A program made the position numbers and the translations under genes. DNA of 60,000 nucleotides from Takakia lepidozioides (lineage: Eukaryota > Streptophyta > Takakiopsida > Takakiales > Takakiaceae), in contig CM060731.1 in assembly GCA_030704615.1 (NCBI GenBank), positions 11,162,001-11,222,000 on the forward strand, given 5' to 3'. A model generated the notes under the pieces. It ran no database searches. It was not told where the DNA came from and worked only from the letters and a program-made list of their open reading frames with translations. This document shows, in pieces, positions 23,057 to 33,608 of this stretch (the stretch's first letter is position 1; each line of letters begins with the position of its first letter).

Positions 23057-23920
23057 CTATTAACCACTCATTATGAGTGGTAAAAGACACTAAACCATTT
23101 TGGCCCCAGAGTGATGAAGAACCAGTGGATTAGGACAAGTGAGTGGTAAAAGACATTGCGTGGCACTATTGGTTAAGGTCAGTGGTTCAAACCACTCACG
23201 TTCGGGTCCACCTGTTAGCTGACGTGTCACAGTGGTAAATTAACTTCTGTGACATGTCAATGACGTGTCACAAAGGTAAACTAACCACTTATGACGTGTC
23301 ACAGTGGTAAACTGACGTGTCATAGTGGTAAAGTAATGACTTCCGTTTTTGCAGTGGACACGTGTAAGCCGGTGGTCCGTGGATGATATTGGAGATTATG
23401 TCGACACGTGACGACACTCTCAGCATAGACACATGTTGTGTGTCAGTGCTACAAAATAGATAGAGTGAAAAATTCAATGACTTCCGAAACCACTCGTTGA
23501 GTGATCACGAAATGACTCATATAGTCATTCTATGAAAACTGAGAATATACAATATCATTCACAGCATGGTTATGTGAGTAGATGACGTCTCTTAGCAGAT
23601 CATTGGAGTGATTACCCACAGAGTGGTATGTAAACTGTTTGAGTCATCCATGGTGTCTCTCTGAGTGGGAACTATGGATTGGAGTGATTACTAACAGAGT
23701 GGTGTGTAAATGATTAGGAATACCACTGGAGGAATCCATACCACTAATACAGTAATATATAGGTGATTACTTATACCACTATATGAGTGGTATTATGGGC
23801 AATTGTGTGCATTTGGCTACTCCCACAGTTTTAAATTATACCACTATTACAGTGATGTGCAAGTGATTATGAACATGACTAGAGGAACACATACCACTAA
23901 TGTAGTGAAAGAAGTACCAT
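23057..23920. repeat. Left subterminal repeats of the CACTA
   Basis: Many copies of a short motif AGTGGT or ACCACT in both orientations, plus repeated TGACGTGTCA blocks around 23220-23330. Subterminal arrays of this kind bind the accessory transposase in known CACTA elements. No coding frame is supported. Confidence 0.7.
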
Positions 23921-24354
23921 TGGGGATTCAACCTCTACAAAATAGAATAGAATCCCAGAGAGTAAGTGCTGGAACATTGTCAACAAAATCCAGCCATGAT
24001 AAAAGTCTGAGCCTAACTTCTACATGGCCTCTCTGCATGCATGCTAGGAACACTGAACTCATGCCTTAAGTTCATGAAGTTTTTGCCTCAGTTGTCCCAC
24101 CATTGACTGGGGTCAGAAAAGTATTCATTCCACAGCTTCTCCTCGTCTCAGCTGTTACCTGTTTCTGGATACTTCCCTATTGTCACATTGGCAGTACCAT
24201 GTCAAAGTCGCTCCAAACTATCAAAGGCTCACACAACCAGCTAATTTGCAGAATTCAACATGAAAATTTAGGGCCTATTTTGATAAGAGGGAAAAAACAG
24301 GGTGAAATGTGTTGAAGAATGTGCCTTCATTACCAGTGCCTGAGTTTATCAACG
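23921..24354. other. Unassigned DNA in the CACTA
   Basis: No gene or repeat recognised. Open frames are short and unsupported. Confidence 0.3.
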
Positions 24355-24545
24355 ATGCAATGGCGTGAGCCTTGCGCGTGAGCGCGCAAGCATACGCTCA
24401 CGCAGGAGTGACGTGGCGTGAGCGTGCACCTACGCTGACGTGGCGTGAGCATGATGTCAGCAGGCTGATATGATGACAAATGCTGATGTGGCATTGCGCC
24501 GTCATTTGTCACGTCAGCATGGACATGCGCCGCCTATAATCGAGG
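24355..24545. repeat. GTGAGC/ACGTGGC motif cluster
   Basis: Dense copies of GGCGTGAGC, GTGAGCGCGC and TGACGTGGCGTGAGC. Related clusters occur at 27240-27400 and 27715-27790, the last in inverted orientation, so 24.36-27.79 kb may be one inserted unit with degenerate inverted ends (GGCGTGAGCCT against AGGCTCACGCC). Confidence 0.45.
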
Positions 24546-25027
24546 ATGGTCTTATGACCGTGGGATTAATGCAAGGAATCCTTGGCTGAATACAATGAAG
24601 ACTACCATGGGGCCTACAATTGTAGCATCCAACATTGTGCAATTACAAATGTTTGTTTCACTTTTACAATTACAAGGACAAGAAAATATCCTCACAAAGT
24701 ATGCGCCATAGAGGCTGCCACGGGAAGACCTAGCTCCCTCCCCAAATAACAATGAGAGTTAGGATCATCTTCAAAAGATGATGGCATTGCATAGCGACAG
24801 GAAAACATGTAGACTTCGAAAAGTGCAATGATGCATATGCTTTTAAAAGTTGTCACTTAGAGCTCACTCAGTATAGTTGGAAGCATAATGAAGGGATAAG
24901 GGACGTCATATCATTGCACCGCCGACGATGTTGCAAACGAATTGATTTGAATTGAATTTCCATGACAATGTTGCAAATTGCACATTTTATAGCATGGTCG
25001 TCCACATATCACATTGCATAGCAGATG
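24546..25027. other. Unassigned AT-rich DNA
   Basis: No supported gene; possibly the 3' flank of the SWIM-finger fragment at 25028-26131. Confidence 0.3.
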
Positions 25028-26131
25028 CTACCTATGTGTTGTATTCCGCTGCAATAGAGTATCGACCTCGTTGAAACTCAGAATAGCCTGGTGAACGAAG
25101 TTGTCACGTTTGGGATTGCAAACCATCATCTTCAAAAATATGAAATACAAATGTTTGCAGGGTATGAATTTACCTCTCTTGCCCAAACTGGTTGATAGCA
25201 TATTCACAAAATCAGGACATGTGCAATTGGGGAAATTGGAAACCGTGATGTCGTAGGCCCCGTCATGAACAGCAAATGTCAAAGTGATCATTGTGTACAC
25301 CCGACCGTATCCTGGATTGGGCACTTCCGTGGTGCTTGCAACACGAGCTTGGAGCATTCCTGCGGATTCCACTTTGCCGAAGTGTTCAGTGGTCGGAGGA
25401 AAACGCCGAACCAGCTTTCCATCTTATTTGGTTGGCCACAAGTGAGGATTTGCCAGAGGGACCCGAGAGGATGCAGAAGTAGAAGCACATGCATACAGTT
25501 GGGGTTTTCTCGCAAGGGAAAAGCCTGCCTCCTCCAGCATTGCAATCTCCTGACTCGTGAGATGTGTTCCCACCTTGACGGGCCAAACGGTTGGAGGAGC
25601 TAGCTTCATCACCACGGAAGGACGCACAGTTCCATGCAGACATCTACCACAATCGTCTGCGCAGAACCAAAATTTGTGGTTCTTGGCTTTCTGGTTGGCC
25701 GTATGGACGCATCACACCCGTGAAAGTCGGAGTAGGAGTCCGGGCACCACCTCTGGATATAGATGAAGTGCACTTTTCGAAATTAGTTGCCCTGATCGCT
25801 ATACATTTCACACGAGAACCTGCACTTGTGCGTTCTATGTGCCAAACGTGGTTGGGGAATGTTGACTTCAGCACATCAAGGAGGTAGTTTCTCTCCTGCA
25901 TCATTTCAGTGACATTGTTTGATGCTGGAGCCTGCCGTCGTGTCGGAGGTTTCTCCAGAATGGAGGTTCCGGACATGGATGTGTCATGCAGGGGAACACG
26001 AGGCTTCGAGAAGTTATCACGGTCTGCCCTGTACGAATCGGAATCTGAACTAGGTGGGGTGTTCAATTTCCTCTTACAGGAGCCGAATCTCTCCTCCCCT
26101 TCAAGATGTGGAATTCTAGAAACAAGTGGCG
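25028..26131 (-). pseudogene. SWIM zinc-finger gene fragment
   Basis: The last block (25372-25028) carries a SWIM-type finger: CTCPDF, then about 17 residues on CKHLYF (CXCX..CXH). Upstream blocks in shifting frames include KFWFCADDCGRCLHG (about 25680-25640), EIAMLEEAGF, and FPNHVWHIERTSAGSRVKC near 25830. SWIM fingers occur in MULE/FAR1-type transposases and in some host proteins; I cannot say which. Frame changes between blocks may be introns or decay. A Ser/Asp-rich N-terminal part (26060 region) precedes it. Confidence 0.5.
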
Positions 26132-26149
26132 TTCCCTAGGCATACAAAA

Positions 26150-27180
26150 AAAAACAAAAAAAAACAGAAATGATGATCGGCGGCACCGACCATCGTATCC
26201 ACCCAAATGCCAAATGTCAAAAGCCACCTTAAATTTATTTAAAAACAAAACAAAAAAATAAAATCAAATAGTGATGATCGGTGGCACCGAAAGAAGTGAT
26301 TGTCGGCACCGGCCATCACATCCACCCAAATGCCGAATGTCAAAAACCAAAAAATAAATAAATAAATGATGATCAGCCATAGTGACAGAAGTGATGGTCG
26401 GCATCGACCATCGCATCCGCCCTAATGCCGAATGTCAAAAGTAAAAAAAAAAAGATCGGCGGCACTGACAGAAGTGATGGTCGGCACCGACCATCACATC
26501 CACCCAAATGCCGAATGTCAAAAGCCAAAAGAAAAAGAAAAAATAGAGAGTGGTGATCGGTAACAGAAGTGATGGTCAGCACTGATCATCACATCCACCC
26601 AAATGTCGAATGTCCCAAAAAAAAAAAAACGAAAAAGAATGATCGGCGGCACCGACAGAAGTGATTGTCGGCACCGATCATGGCATCCACCCAAATGCCG
26701 AATGTCAAAAAATTAAAATTTAAAAAAAAAATGATGATCGGCTGCACTGGCAGAAGTGATGGTCGGCACCGACCATCGCATCCGCCCAAATGCCGAATGT
26801 CAAAAGCCAATTAAAATTTATTAAGAAAAAAATAAAAAATAAACAAAAAGTGATGATCAACGGCACCGACAAAAGTGATGGTCGGTGCCGACCATCACAT
26901 CCACCCAAATGCCGAATGTCCCAAAAAAAAAACAGAGAGTGATGATCGGCGGCACCGACAGATGTGATGGTCGGCACCCAAATGTCGAATGAAAGAAAAG
27001 TATTTAAAAAAAAATGATCGGCGGCACCGACAGAAGTGATGGCCGACACCGATCATCACATCCATCCAAATGCCAAATATCAAAAGCAAAAAATAAAATA
27101 AAAAATAAAAATAAATAAATAACCAGAAGTAATGATCGGCACCGATCATCACATCCACCCAAATGCCGAATGTCAAATGC
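26150..27180. repeat. Minisatellite of about eleven units, 80-120 bases each
   Basis: Each unit has a GATCGGCGGCACCGACAGAA-like head, an inverted GGTCGGCACCGACC core, the block CACCCAAATGCCGAATGTC, then a variable A-rich spacer. Unit length varies mostly through the A-rich part. The long minus-strand frames here are repeat translations, not genes. The inverted core could form hairpins. Confidence 0.85.
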
Positions 27181-27800
27181 AAAAAAACAAAAAAAATTAT
27201 GCGGCTACCGATTCCGCGGCTATAGGCCCCTTTCTCCCTGTTCTGTCCGCGGTCATAGGTACGCCCGTGGAAATGACATGGCGAGGCGTGACGTGACGTC
27301 AACCACGCTGACGAAGACTGCTGAAGTGGCGTCGGACCCTTGAGCCAACGTGGCGAGAACCGGTGACGTGGCGTGAGCTTGGCCGCGCTCACGCGGCTAG
27401 GCTCACGAGGAGGCATTCCCCGTACACTTCCAGCTTTGGTGATGCAACCATGCACCTCCGATGCCCTTTTCCAGGGCTGCCAGGCTTGCACACGCACTGC
27501 AAACGCACACAAACATGATGTGGTCGAACTTCACCCCTTCCCCCATCATTTGCTTTCAGGTCTCCAAAGCCCCATACAGCGCCCCTGCTCTGCACACCCC
27601 GTAAGCATCACATTCCACAATACCACATCTCATTCAGCCATAGTGTTGAACACTCCCTTGGCATCCTCAATGCTACCATATTTGGCATACATGGCCACCA
27701 AAGGGGGGGTGCTATTCCGTGAGCCCGGAGGCGTGAGCCTGTGAGCCCAGGATACCGTGCGCCCAGCACAGGCTCACGCCACGTCAGCATGCATACAGGG
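27181..27800 (-). pseudogene. PPR gene fragment between GTGAGC clusters
   Basis: On the minus strand, 27700-27420 reads as degenerate PPR sequence (AKYG, then VFNTMAE-like and DVVLWNVML, HIMFVCVCSACASL, ALEKG), homologous to the array at 42781-45330. It is bordered by GTGAGC-motif clusters at 27240-27400 and 27715-27790, suggesting capture with that unit. Confidence 0.55.
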
Positions 27801-28417
27801 CCTATTTCCGCGGGTATCACCTATTACCGCGGGTTGATCAGCCCTTTCCAGGGAATGCAGACTGGATGTATTACATCCATTGTATCCATCCTTTCTATCC
27901 ATTGCATCCATTTAGACGTTATCAACATACCAAGCCCCTACATTGGAATGTGGCTCAATCGTGAGGAGGTGCACACTCACATCATCCAAAGCGGATCCCT
28001 GAGAAATGTTTTCTTACTCACCACCCTTGCGAACATGCCAGGTATGTGCGGGAGCATCATGGATGCTCACTAGAAGAATGCCTGAACGATCTTTGATCAC
28101 GTGGACTTTAACGTGATGGATTTATCAAGCATTCTTCTGGCAGGAATGGTTTGAGACCAACGAGCAAATGATGCGAGAATGCTCTACCCAAACCAAAGAC
28201 GTTTGTTTGTTTTTGCAATGCACACAAGCCTGTGAGCTCCACAAAACACTAAATAGATTGAAGGAACAATCCGGGTAGTCCATACAACCCCCATCTCCAA
28301 CGATAGTTTGTTCCCATGAATTTGCATCCCACGCAGACATTGCAAACATGACAACAAGGACACACAACCATCCCATTTCAAAATTGGCCCCGAATAAAAG
28401 CAAAAGAAAACTTCATA
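27801..28417. other. Unassigned DNA
   Basis: Contains a short inverted pair near 27800-27840 (CCGCGGG motifs) and CATCCATTGTATCCAT-like short repeats near 27870-27910. No gene supported. May include the 3' UTR of the gene ending at 28418. Confidence 0.3.
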
Positions 28418-30344
28418 TCAAGTGTCACAGTCATCAGAATCAGTATCGACCTCCTCTGCTATGTCATCCACAAAGATTCCGGCCCCAACACCATCTTCTA
28501 CCATGGCCGTCGATGGTTGGACTGCGAGTGCCATGAACGGACATGCTTGCTGCGAGTGCCTCCGCATAGACGGGTAGCACGTAAGACTGAGGAGGACTTG
28601 AAAGAAGTCCAAAAAGGTGTGATAGCCCTGGAGGGTCAGTGGAAGCACACGGACTCCTACACAAGTCGACAAAAACGCATTTTGAATACAATGATGCAAT
28701 GCACAAGTCCAAGGAAGAGGATGTCTCTCATGTGCACTCTGCCTTAAGAACAGTGATTCTGGGTATTGAAACAACAATGCAAGCATCCACAGGTTGAACT
28801 TACCCACAGGCAAAGTCGAAGTCTAGCTCCTTGTCGAAAGTCTCCACTGTATCAATATCACCGGGAACGGGCTTCGGAAGGACTTGAGAAGTGTGTCCAC
28901 CCAAACCCATCAGGGTGTTCTTGTAAATCTCGACATCCCCTTCAATCCCAAAGAGATGTCTTGCACTAGCCTTGCAAGCGTGGTACGAAGCACCTGCAGT
29001 GGAATAGAACGAAGGAAACAGACATTGAAGACACATTTGGAACAGTGGGAAGTGCAGAAAGTGCAAGCTCAAACAAACCTGATGAAATGTGAATGTTGAA
29101 GAGACGAACATGTGCCCATTGACAAATCCAGAACTCTAGCGTCTGTGTAGGTGTAGCACTCCACAATCGTTTGAATAAAAGCCGGGCTCCTCTCCTTGAC
29201 CCCTCTCCAAGGAACCCCATTCCCCCTTTGCAAGCACACATTGCTGCCCACGTAGTTGTGGTGCATGTCATTCGTGGGAGGATCTGTCCTCTCGTCTATG
29301 AACTTGCCCCCATGAGTGATGCCAAACTCCCTAATGACGGCTGGAGTCGTAGGTGGATGCACCCGGACGAGACTAACAGCTTTAAATAGACGAGTCCACG
29401 AACAGGACATCCACAAGGAACTAAAAAGCTTGAAAACCAGGCCCCTACATATTCAGTTGAGCGACTTATGGAACTCCATCCGAGAACCACCAAGAAGAGG
29501 AATAAGAAGGCAGATTTACCTCCTGGACGATCCCCCTTTGTCAAGTACATGTTGTTCACACAATTCCATGTCTTCACGACCCTCATACCGGAGGCTTTCA
29601 AATAGCTGGCAAGTGCACGGCGACAGCGAAGGTCGATGGACTGAATGAGCAGCAAACACCTGCATCGGATAGAAAGAAATTGCAAAAGGAGAAAACCCAC
29701 CGCCAGTAGCGCTCATCAAAAGCATTCCAACCTGGACAAGCACTGGTTGGAGGAACATCCGGGACTGGCAACCCATCAGGGATGTCTAAGATGATGAGTT
29801 CGGCTGCATATGGCTTCTCCTTCCCGTTCACCGAGGATCTAGTCATTTAGCCTGCAAACAAGCATGCAATGAAATGCTCAAGACGCTTGAAACGAGCCAT
29901 GCCCACAACACACAAGAAGCAAAAGACAACACGCATCGTGCTGAGGAACTCCACAATCCTCTCCCACACTGGTGATGGATCGCCCTTGTAATCAGATTTC
30001 TTGGACTCCATCATGGCAAGGAACCCGACGTTGGCCATCTCCAACTTGGTAGGGCGAATGACCCTCGTGGGATCCTCCACCGCATGGTACGGGTCCTTAG
30101 GATCAACCACCCCCTTGTTCTTTCTCCCGGATCCCCTATCATGCGGTGGAGTCTCTTTGGTCAGCTGGACATCCGCCGCAGGGCCAGTTTCTGCAACACT
30201 TCCCTGCCCAACAACCTGCCCTTGCGCTCCCTTCCCCCTACCCCTTCCTTTCCCCACACCAACAGCAACATCCTTTCCCTTCGCCTTTCTACCTTTACCC
30301 GGGGTATCCTGAGCGGGAGGCTCCTTCTCTGCAAGTGTCCTCAA
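28418..30344 (-). pseudogene. N4/N6 DNA methyltransferase-like gene, C-terminal exons
   Basis: Several exons join in phase on the minus strand. One (about 29838-29699) has ELIILDIPDGLP, in the place of the DPPY-type motif IV. It splices (GTGGGT..GATGCAG) to RALASYLKASGMRVVKTWN, donor GTAAAT. Another exon (about 29381-29115) has HNYVGSNVCLQRGN and RSPAFIQTIVECYTYTDARV, ending at LDLSMGT, and splices to CASYHACKASARHLFGIEGD, giving a SAM-binding motif I. The order motif IV before I suits the beta class of N4/N6 DNA methyltransferases. The tail ends in EEVDTDSDDCDT. Motif IV is atypical (DIPD), so catalysis is doubtful. The first block (30344-29960) is basic and Gly-rich. An in-frame TAA after one junction suggests decay. 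Copy 1 lies upstream, probably in an intron. Confidence 0.55.
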
Positions 30345-30773
30345 ATTTCTATTTCGAGGTCGGCAGCTACGGCGGTAGCTGCCACATGCTCATTCTCTCT
30401 CCTCAAAGACACCTCCTGCGCTGGGGTCTCAGAAACAGGGCAATCCAAATACCAACCATAAGCAGAAAGATGGTCTGGGCCCTAGTCCTACAAGATCCCC
30501 GTAGTAAACATGGTCTGGTTGCCAGCAGGAACTAGCCACAAGTCCACGAAATCAGGATGTTTGTCCAAGCAGTTCTCTGCCATGAGAACATACTTTATGT
30601 ACCTGTAGGCACAGAGACAGCCTCATTATGCAATGCAACTATTGTCTCCCAGCTTTTCTACCACATCACGAAGACCCCCTAAAAGAGTATGCGGCACCGC
30701 ACACTGCAACCACCACACACAAAATAGCCTGAAGGGCCCAGGGTATGCACGTTGGTGTTACTACACACGGATA
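30345..30773 (-). other. Probable exon/intron DNA of the methyltransferase-like gene
   Basis: Lies between the first recognised block and copy 1. A partial frame (SETPAQEVSLRREN-like) may be coding. A GCGGCACCGCACACT palindrome-like motif near 30693 recurs at 41715, just across the copy 1 insertion. Confidence 0.35.
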
Positions 30774-30777
30774 GAGC

Positions 30778-31133
30778 TGTCAAGTTAAATAAACACAGTG
30801 TGAAACTAACTAGAATAAATCTAGTTTTTTGTATTTAACACTTGGATTTAGTTCAAGTGTTAAGTCAGGTGTCAAGTTTAGTTTGACACCTGAACCGTCT
30901 TATCTTCACGAGAGCGTCAGTCGTGCGGCTCATCTCTCTCGAGTTGAGCCTGCACGACCGAGCTCCTTCACTGCTTAGAATCGGAGTGTGCTTATGAAGG
31001 GAGAATAGGATGTTGTGGGGTGGAGTCCCCATAGCTTGGGGTGCCCCTGGCTCGACTCTTAGTTTTAATGAGTGATTGTGTTGTGTTGAGTGTTTCTTTG
31101 TTATCAGACATGTGAGTTTAGTTATTTCAATCA
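30778..31133 (+). repeat. Left-end terminal repeat B of copy 1
   Basis: 356 bases, TGTCAAGTTAAATAAAC to TTTCAATCA. It matches 41264-41619. It contains TCATCTCTCTCGAG at 30930-30943, the partner of the primer site. Confidence 0.88.
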
Positions 31134-31147
31134 CTTGAGAGAGATGA
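31134..31147 (+). promoter_or_regulatory. Primer-binding site of copy 1, self-complementary
   Basis: CTTGAGAGAGATGA directly after repeat B pairs over 14 bases with TCATCTCTCTCGAG in the repeat, with one G-U pair. Same position as in copy A. Confidence 0.5.
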
Positions 31148-31360
31148 TCTTGCATCTGTGAGTGCCAGAGGTGAGTTTAGTTGTAGCACTTGTGGTTTTT
31201 GTTTTGAAAGTGAGAAAAGAAAATTATGGTGGTTTGTAGATTATGTTTGTGACAAGCTGGTTGAGACAGAGAAGCGATTATCTGTGTTCAGGTAATCTTT
31301 AGTTAGAAAGATGTCAAGTTTGGCCACTGGAGCGATGGTTAGAAAGCACGGTGAAGCCTT

Positions 31361-31505
31361 CTACTGTCTATCAGCTTTGTCATCGTTGTTGCCATCAAAA
31401 GGCTGACGGTGTGACAATGGCGGTGCCTTCCAGTGCCTAGGTTGAACGTACATGCCAGCACCTGGCATCGTCGGAGCATACTGGTCACCACCAACCTGTG
31501 CATTA
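31361..31505 (-). pseudogene. C-terminal tail of an unidentified host protein
   Basis: A minus-strand frame reads [20 protein letters not shown] then RHWKAPPLSHRQPFDGNN, ending in a stop at 31361. It looks like a real protein end but I cannot name the family. It abuts the P2 fragment head-on. Confidence 0.35.
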
Positions 31506-31514
31506 TGCGCCACC

Positions 31515-31769
31515 GTCGGTGCGGAAGCCGATGACGAAAGAATATCCTTCTTGCTAAAGGAGTTGGATGGTAAAGATATTACGGAGGTGATTGCTTCCGG
31601 TAGGGAGAAGTTTGCATCTATGCCATCAGGCGTAGGCGGCGGCGGCGGTGTTGTGGTGGCTTCCTCTGGTGGAGGTGGAGATGGAGGTGCTGCTGCTGCA
31701 CCTGTTGGAGAAAAGGAGGAAAAGAAGGAGGAGTCTAATGATGACATGGGTTTCAGCCTTTTCGACTAA
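31515..31769 (+). pseudogene. 60S acidic ribosomal protein P2 fragment
   Basis: The frame begins with [16 protein letters not shown], continues [20 protein letters not shown], a Gly/Ala hinge, and the diagnostic acidic end [17 protein letters not shown] and stop. The N-terminal first exon of P2 is absent, so this is a partial copy. P2 belongs to the ribosomal stalk. The fragment is in the sense direction of copy 1, between its primer site and leader. Confidence 0.85.
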
Positions 31770-31940
31770 GCTTGGGATGCAGTTTTGCAGCGCATCCGAT
31801 GGTTACTTTGATGCTATCTCAACTGCATGTGGCTGTTGAGCATTACTTAACAGTCGTTTTATACCTGCGCTGGTGCTGGTGGAGGTGACGCCATCGCCAC
31901 AGGAGCACCTTGCTTTATCCTCGGGGCGGCTGCTTGTTCT

Positions 31941-33000
31941 TCAGCTTATGTCTTCAACCTCCTCCAGATAGTCATTGAAGTCTCGAAGTGATGAAAACCC
32001 GTCCTCTCGTTTATTGAACAAGTTCTGAATTTTCCGACGCACAACAATCTCCTTGTTCATTTCGCAGTGTTCGGCTTGTCCTTCTTGATCAACGCACTCT
32101 CTCAGACATTTCTGTGCTCTCAACTCCAAGCTAGGAAGAAAGAGGAGCAAAAGCTGGGGGCTGGATTCCGGAACTTGGTCGCAGACGGGCATTTGAAGAG
32201 GCCTTCATGAGTATGTGGATGAAGATAGCTGATATTGGAGAAGGTCATAAGTTGCATGAACCACAACCAAAGTTCCCTGCTTTGTGGTGGCACTCATGCA
32301 GAATGATTCTACCCCTTGTGATCTCAATGTCTTTTGAAACATGGGCCAGCAATCTGCTGCCTCTGGGATATCCATCTTGTTGTAAGCCACTACGTGTGGT
32401 TTAAGTGCCAAGTTGGCGTTGAAGAGCTGCAGCTCCAAGCGCACTGCTTCATACTCCTGAACAGCTTGCACACTTGTACCGTCCACCACCTGCACTAGGA
32501 CACGGCAATGCTCTGTGTGACGGAGGGACTCATGGCCCAAGCCCCCATGTGCTCTTCCAGCAGGCCGGGTAGATCAGCCACCACCATTGATGTGTCAAAA
32601 TCCAATGCCACTACCCCTAAGTTGGGCAGCAGTGTAGTGAAGGGATAGCTGGCAATTTCAGGGCGCACAGCACTGATGGCACTCAAAAGTGTGCTCTTGC
32701 CAGCATTTGGAACGGCCACTATGCCCACATCTGCAACCAGCTTCAGCTCCAATTCCACCCACATTTCTGCACCCTCTTCGCCATTTTCGGCCATCTGAGG
32801 AGTCTTGTTGCGACCAGTTTTGAGGCAGTGTTGCCTCACCCACCCCGACCTCCCGGCAGCAGCAGCTCCTGCTTCCCTGGAGTGGTCAATTCCAGCAGAA
32901 CATCTCCATTCCTTTAGTCTTCCCAACGCCGTGGCAACTCTGTGTTGACATTGGCTTCACCTGCTTTAGCCTTGGAAAGCTATTATGAAGGTTTGAAGAA
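31941..33000 (-). pseudogene. Obg-type GTPase fragment (probably organellar OBGC/OBGM)
   Basis: Minus-strand blocks give the G domain: G1 [17 protein letters not shown] near 32715, [16 protein letters not shown]3 [10 protein letters not shown] near 32570, then after a frameshift [16 protein letters not shown]4 YNKMDIPEA near 32375, and a C-terminal SATTKQGT. Obg GTPases act in ribosome assembly, and plants have plastid and mitochondrial forms. It lies antisense to copy 1. At least one frameshift and the loss of the N-terminal Obg fold make it non-functional. Confidence 0.8.
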
Positions 33001-33043
33001 GGCGTCCAAGGAATTCTTAGGGAACCTGCAGTGAATCGCAAAA

Positions 33044-33608
33044 AACGTGGGAACAAGGAACCAAAGGAAACCAATTGAAAATAGTTTTTCCTTGTATTTG
33101 TGTCTATTTAAGGTCATATATTATATTTACAGAGCCTCTTTGGCCATATCTTTGTCATATGAGCTCCGTTTGACACAGTTTTTGAAGGGATAGCTGTAGA
33201 AAGGGGAAATCTACCTACCTATTTAGTTTTTTGGACTCTGCTAAAAATCTATGGAATTTTTTGAGTGTGAGTGTGCTATGAAAGATCCACAATTCTGTTT
33301 CTAGAACCTGTTGTGGTTTACATGAGAGACAAATATGTGGATGTCCTCCTTATATGGCTGGGGGAAATGATGACGTAATTGAAGGGTCGGTGGTGAGGCT
33401 GGAGTGATGACCAGCAAGACCACCAGTGTTTCTTCTATGGTGAGGCTAGGTTGATGACCAGCCAACCATAGGAGTTCTTGTGGTGGATGCACGTGCACAT
33501 GCCCTGAGCCACTAGGATATGACCCTTAAACTGCAACAGGTGCCCACCCGTGTCACTATTAGAATTAGTACTAGAGCCTTATAGTGTCACGTAGGGGAGG
33601 TGCACGTT
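33044..33608 (+). other. 5' leader of copy 1
   Basis: Starts after AAAAAA with CGTGGGAACAAGGAACC and is collinear with the copy A leader. It keeps the start of ORF0 (ATGGCTGGGGGAAATGA near 33353) but most of that frame is deleted, fusing at GAAGGGTCGGTGG to the gag-proximal spacer. Confidence 0.6.

Noticed and set aside
26150-27180. CRISPR array
   Set aside because: Spacers are A-rich and units vary in length; the setting is a plant nuclear transposon.
26895-27512. A 205-codon minus-strand gene
   Set aside because: Most of it is translation of the minisatellite.
31452-31769. A complete ribosomal protein P2 gene
   Set aside because: The N-terminal exon is missing and the frame before GAEADDER is unrelated; it is a fragment.
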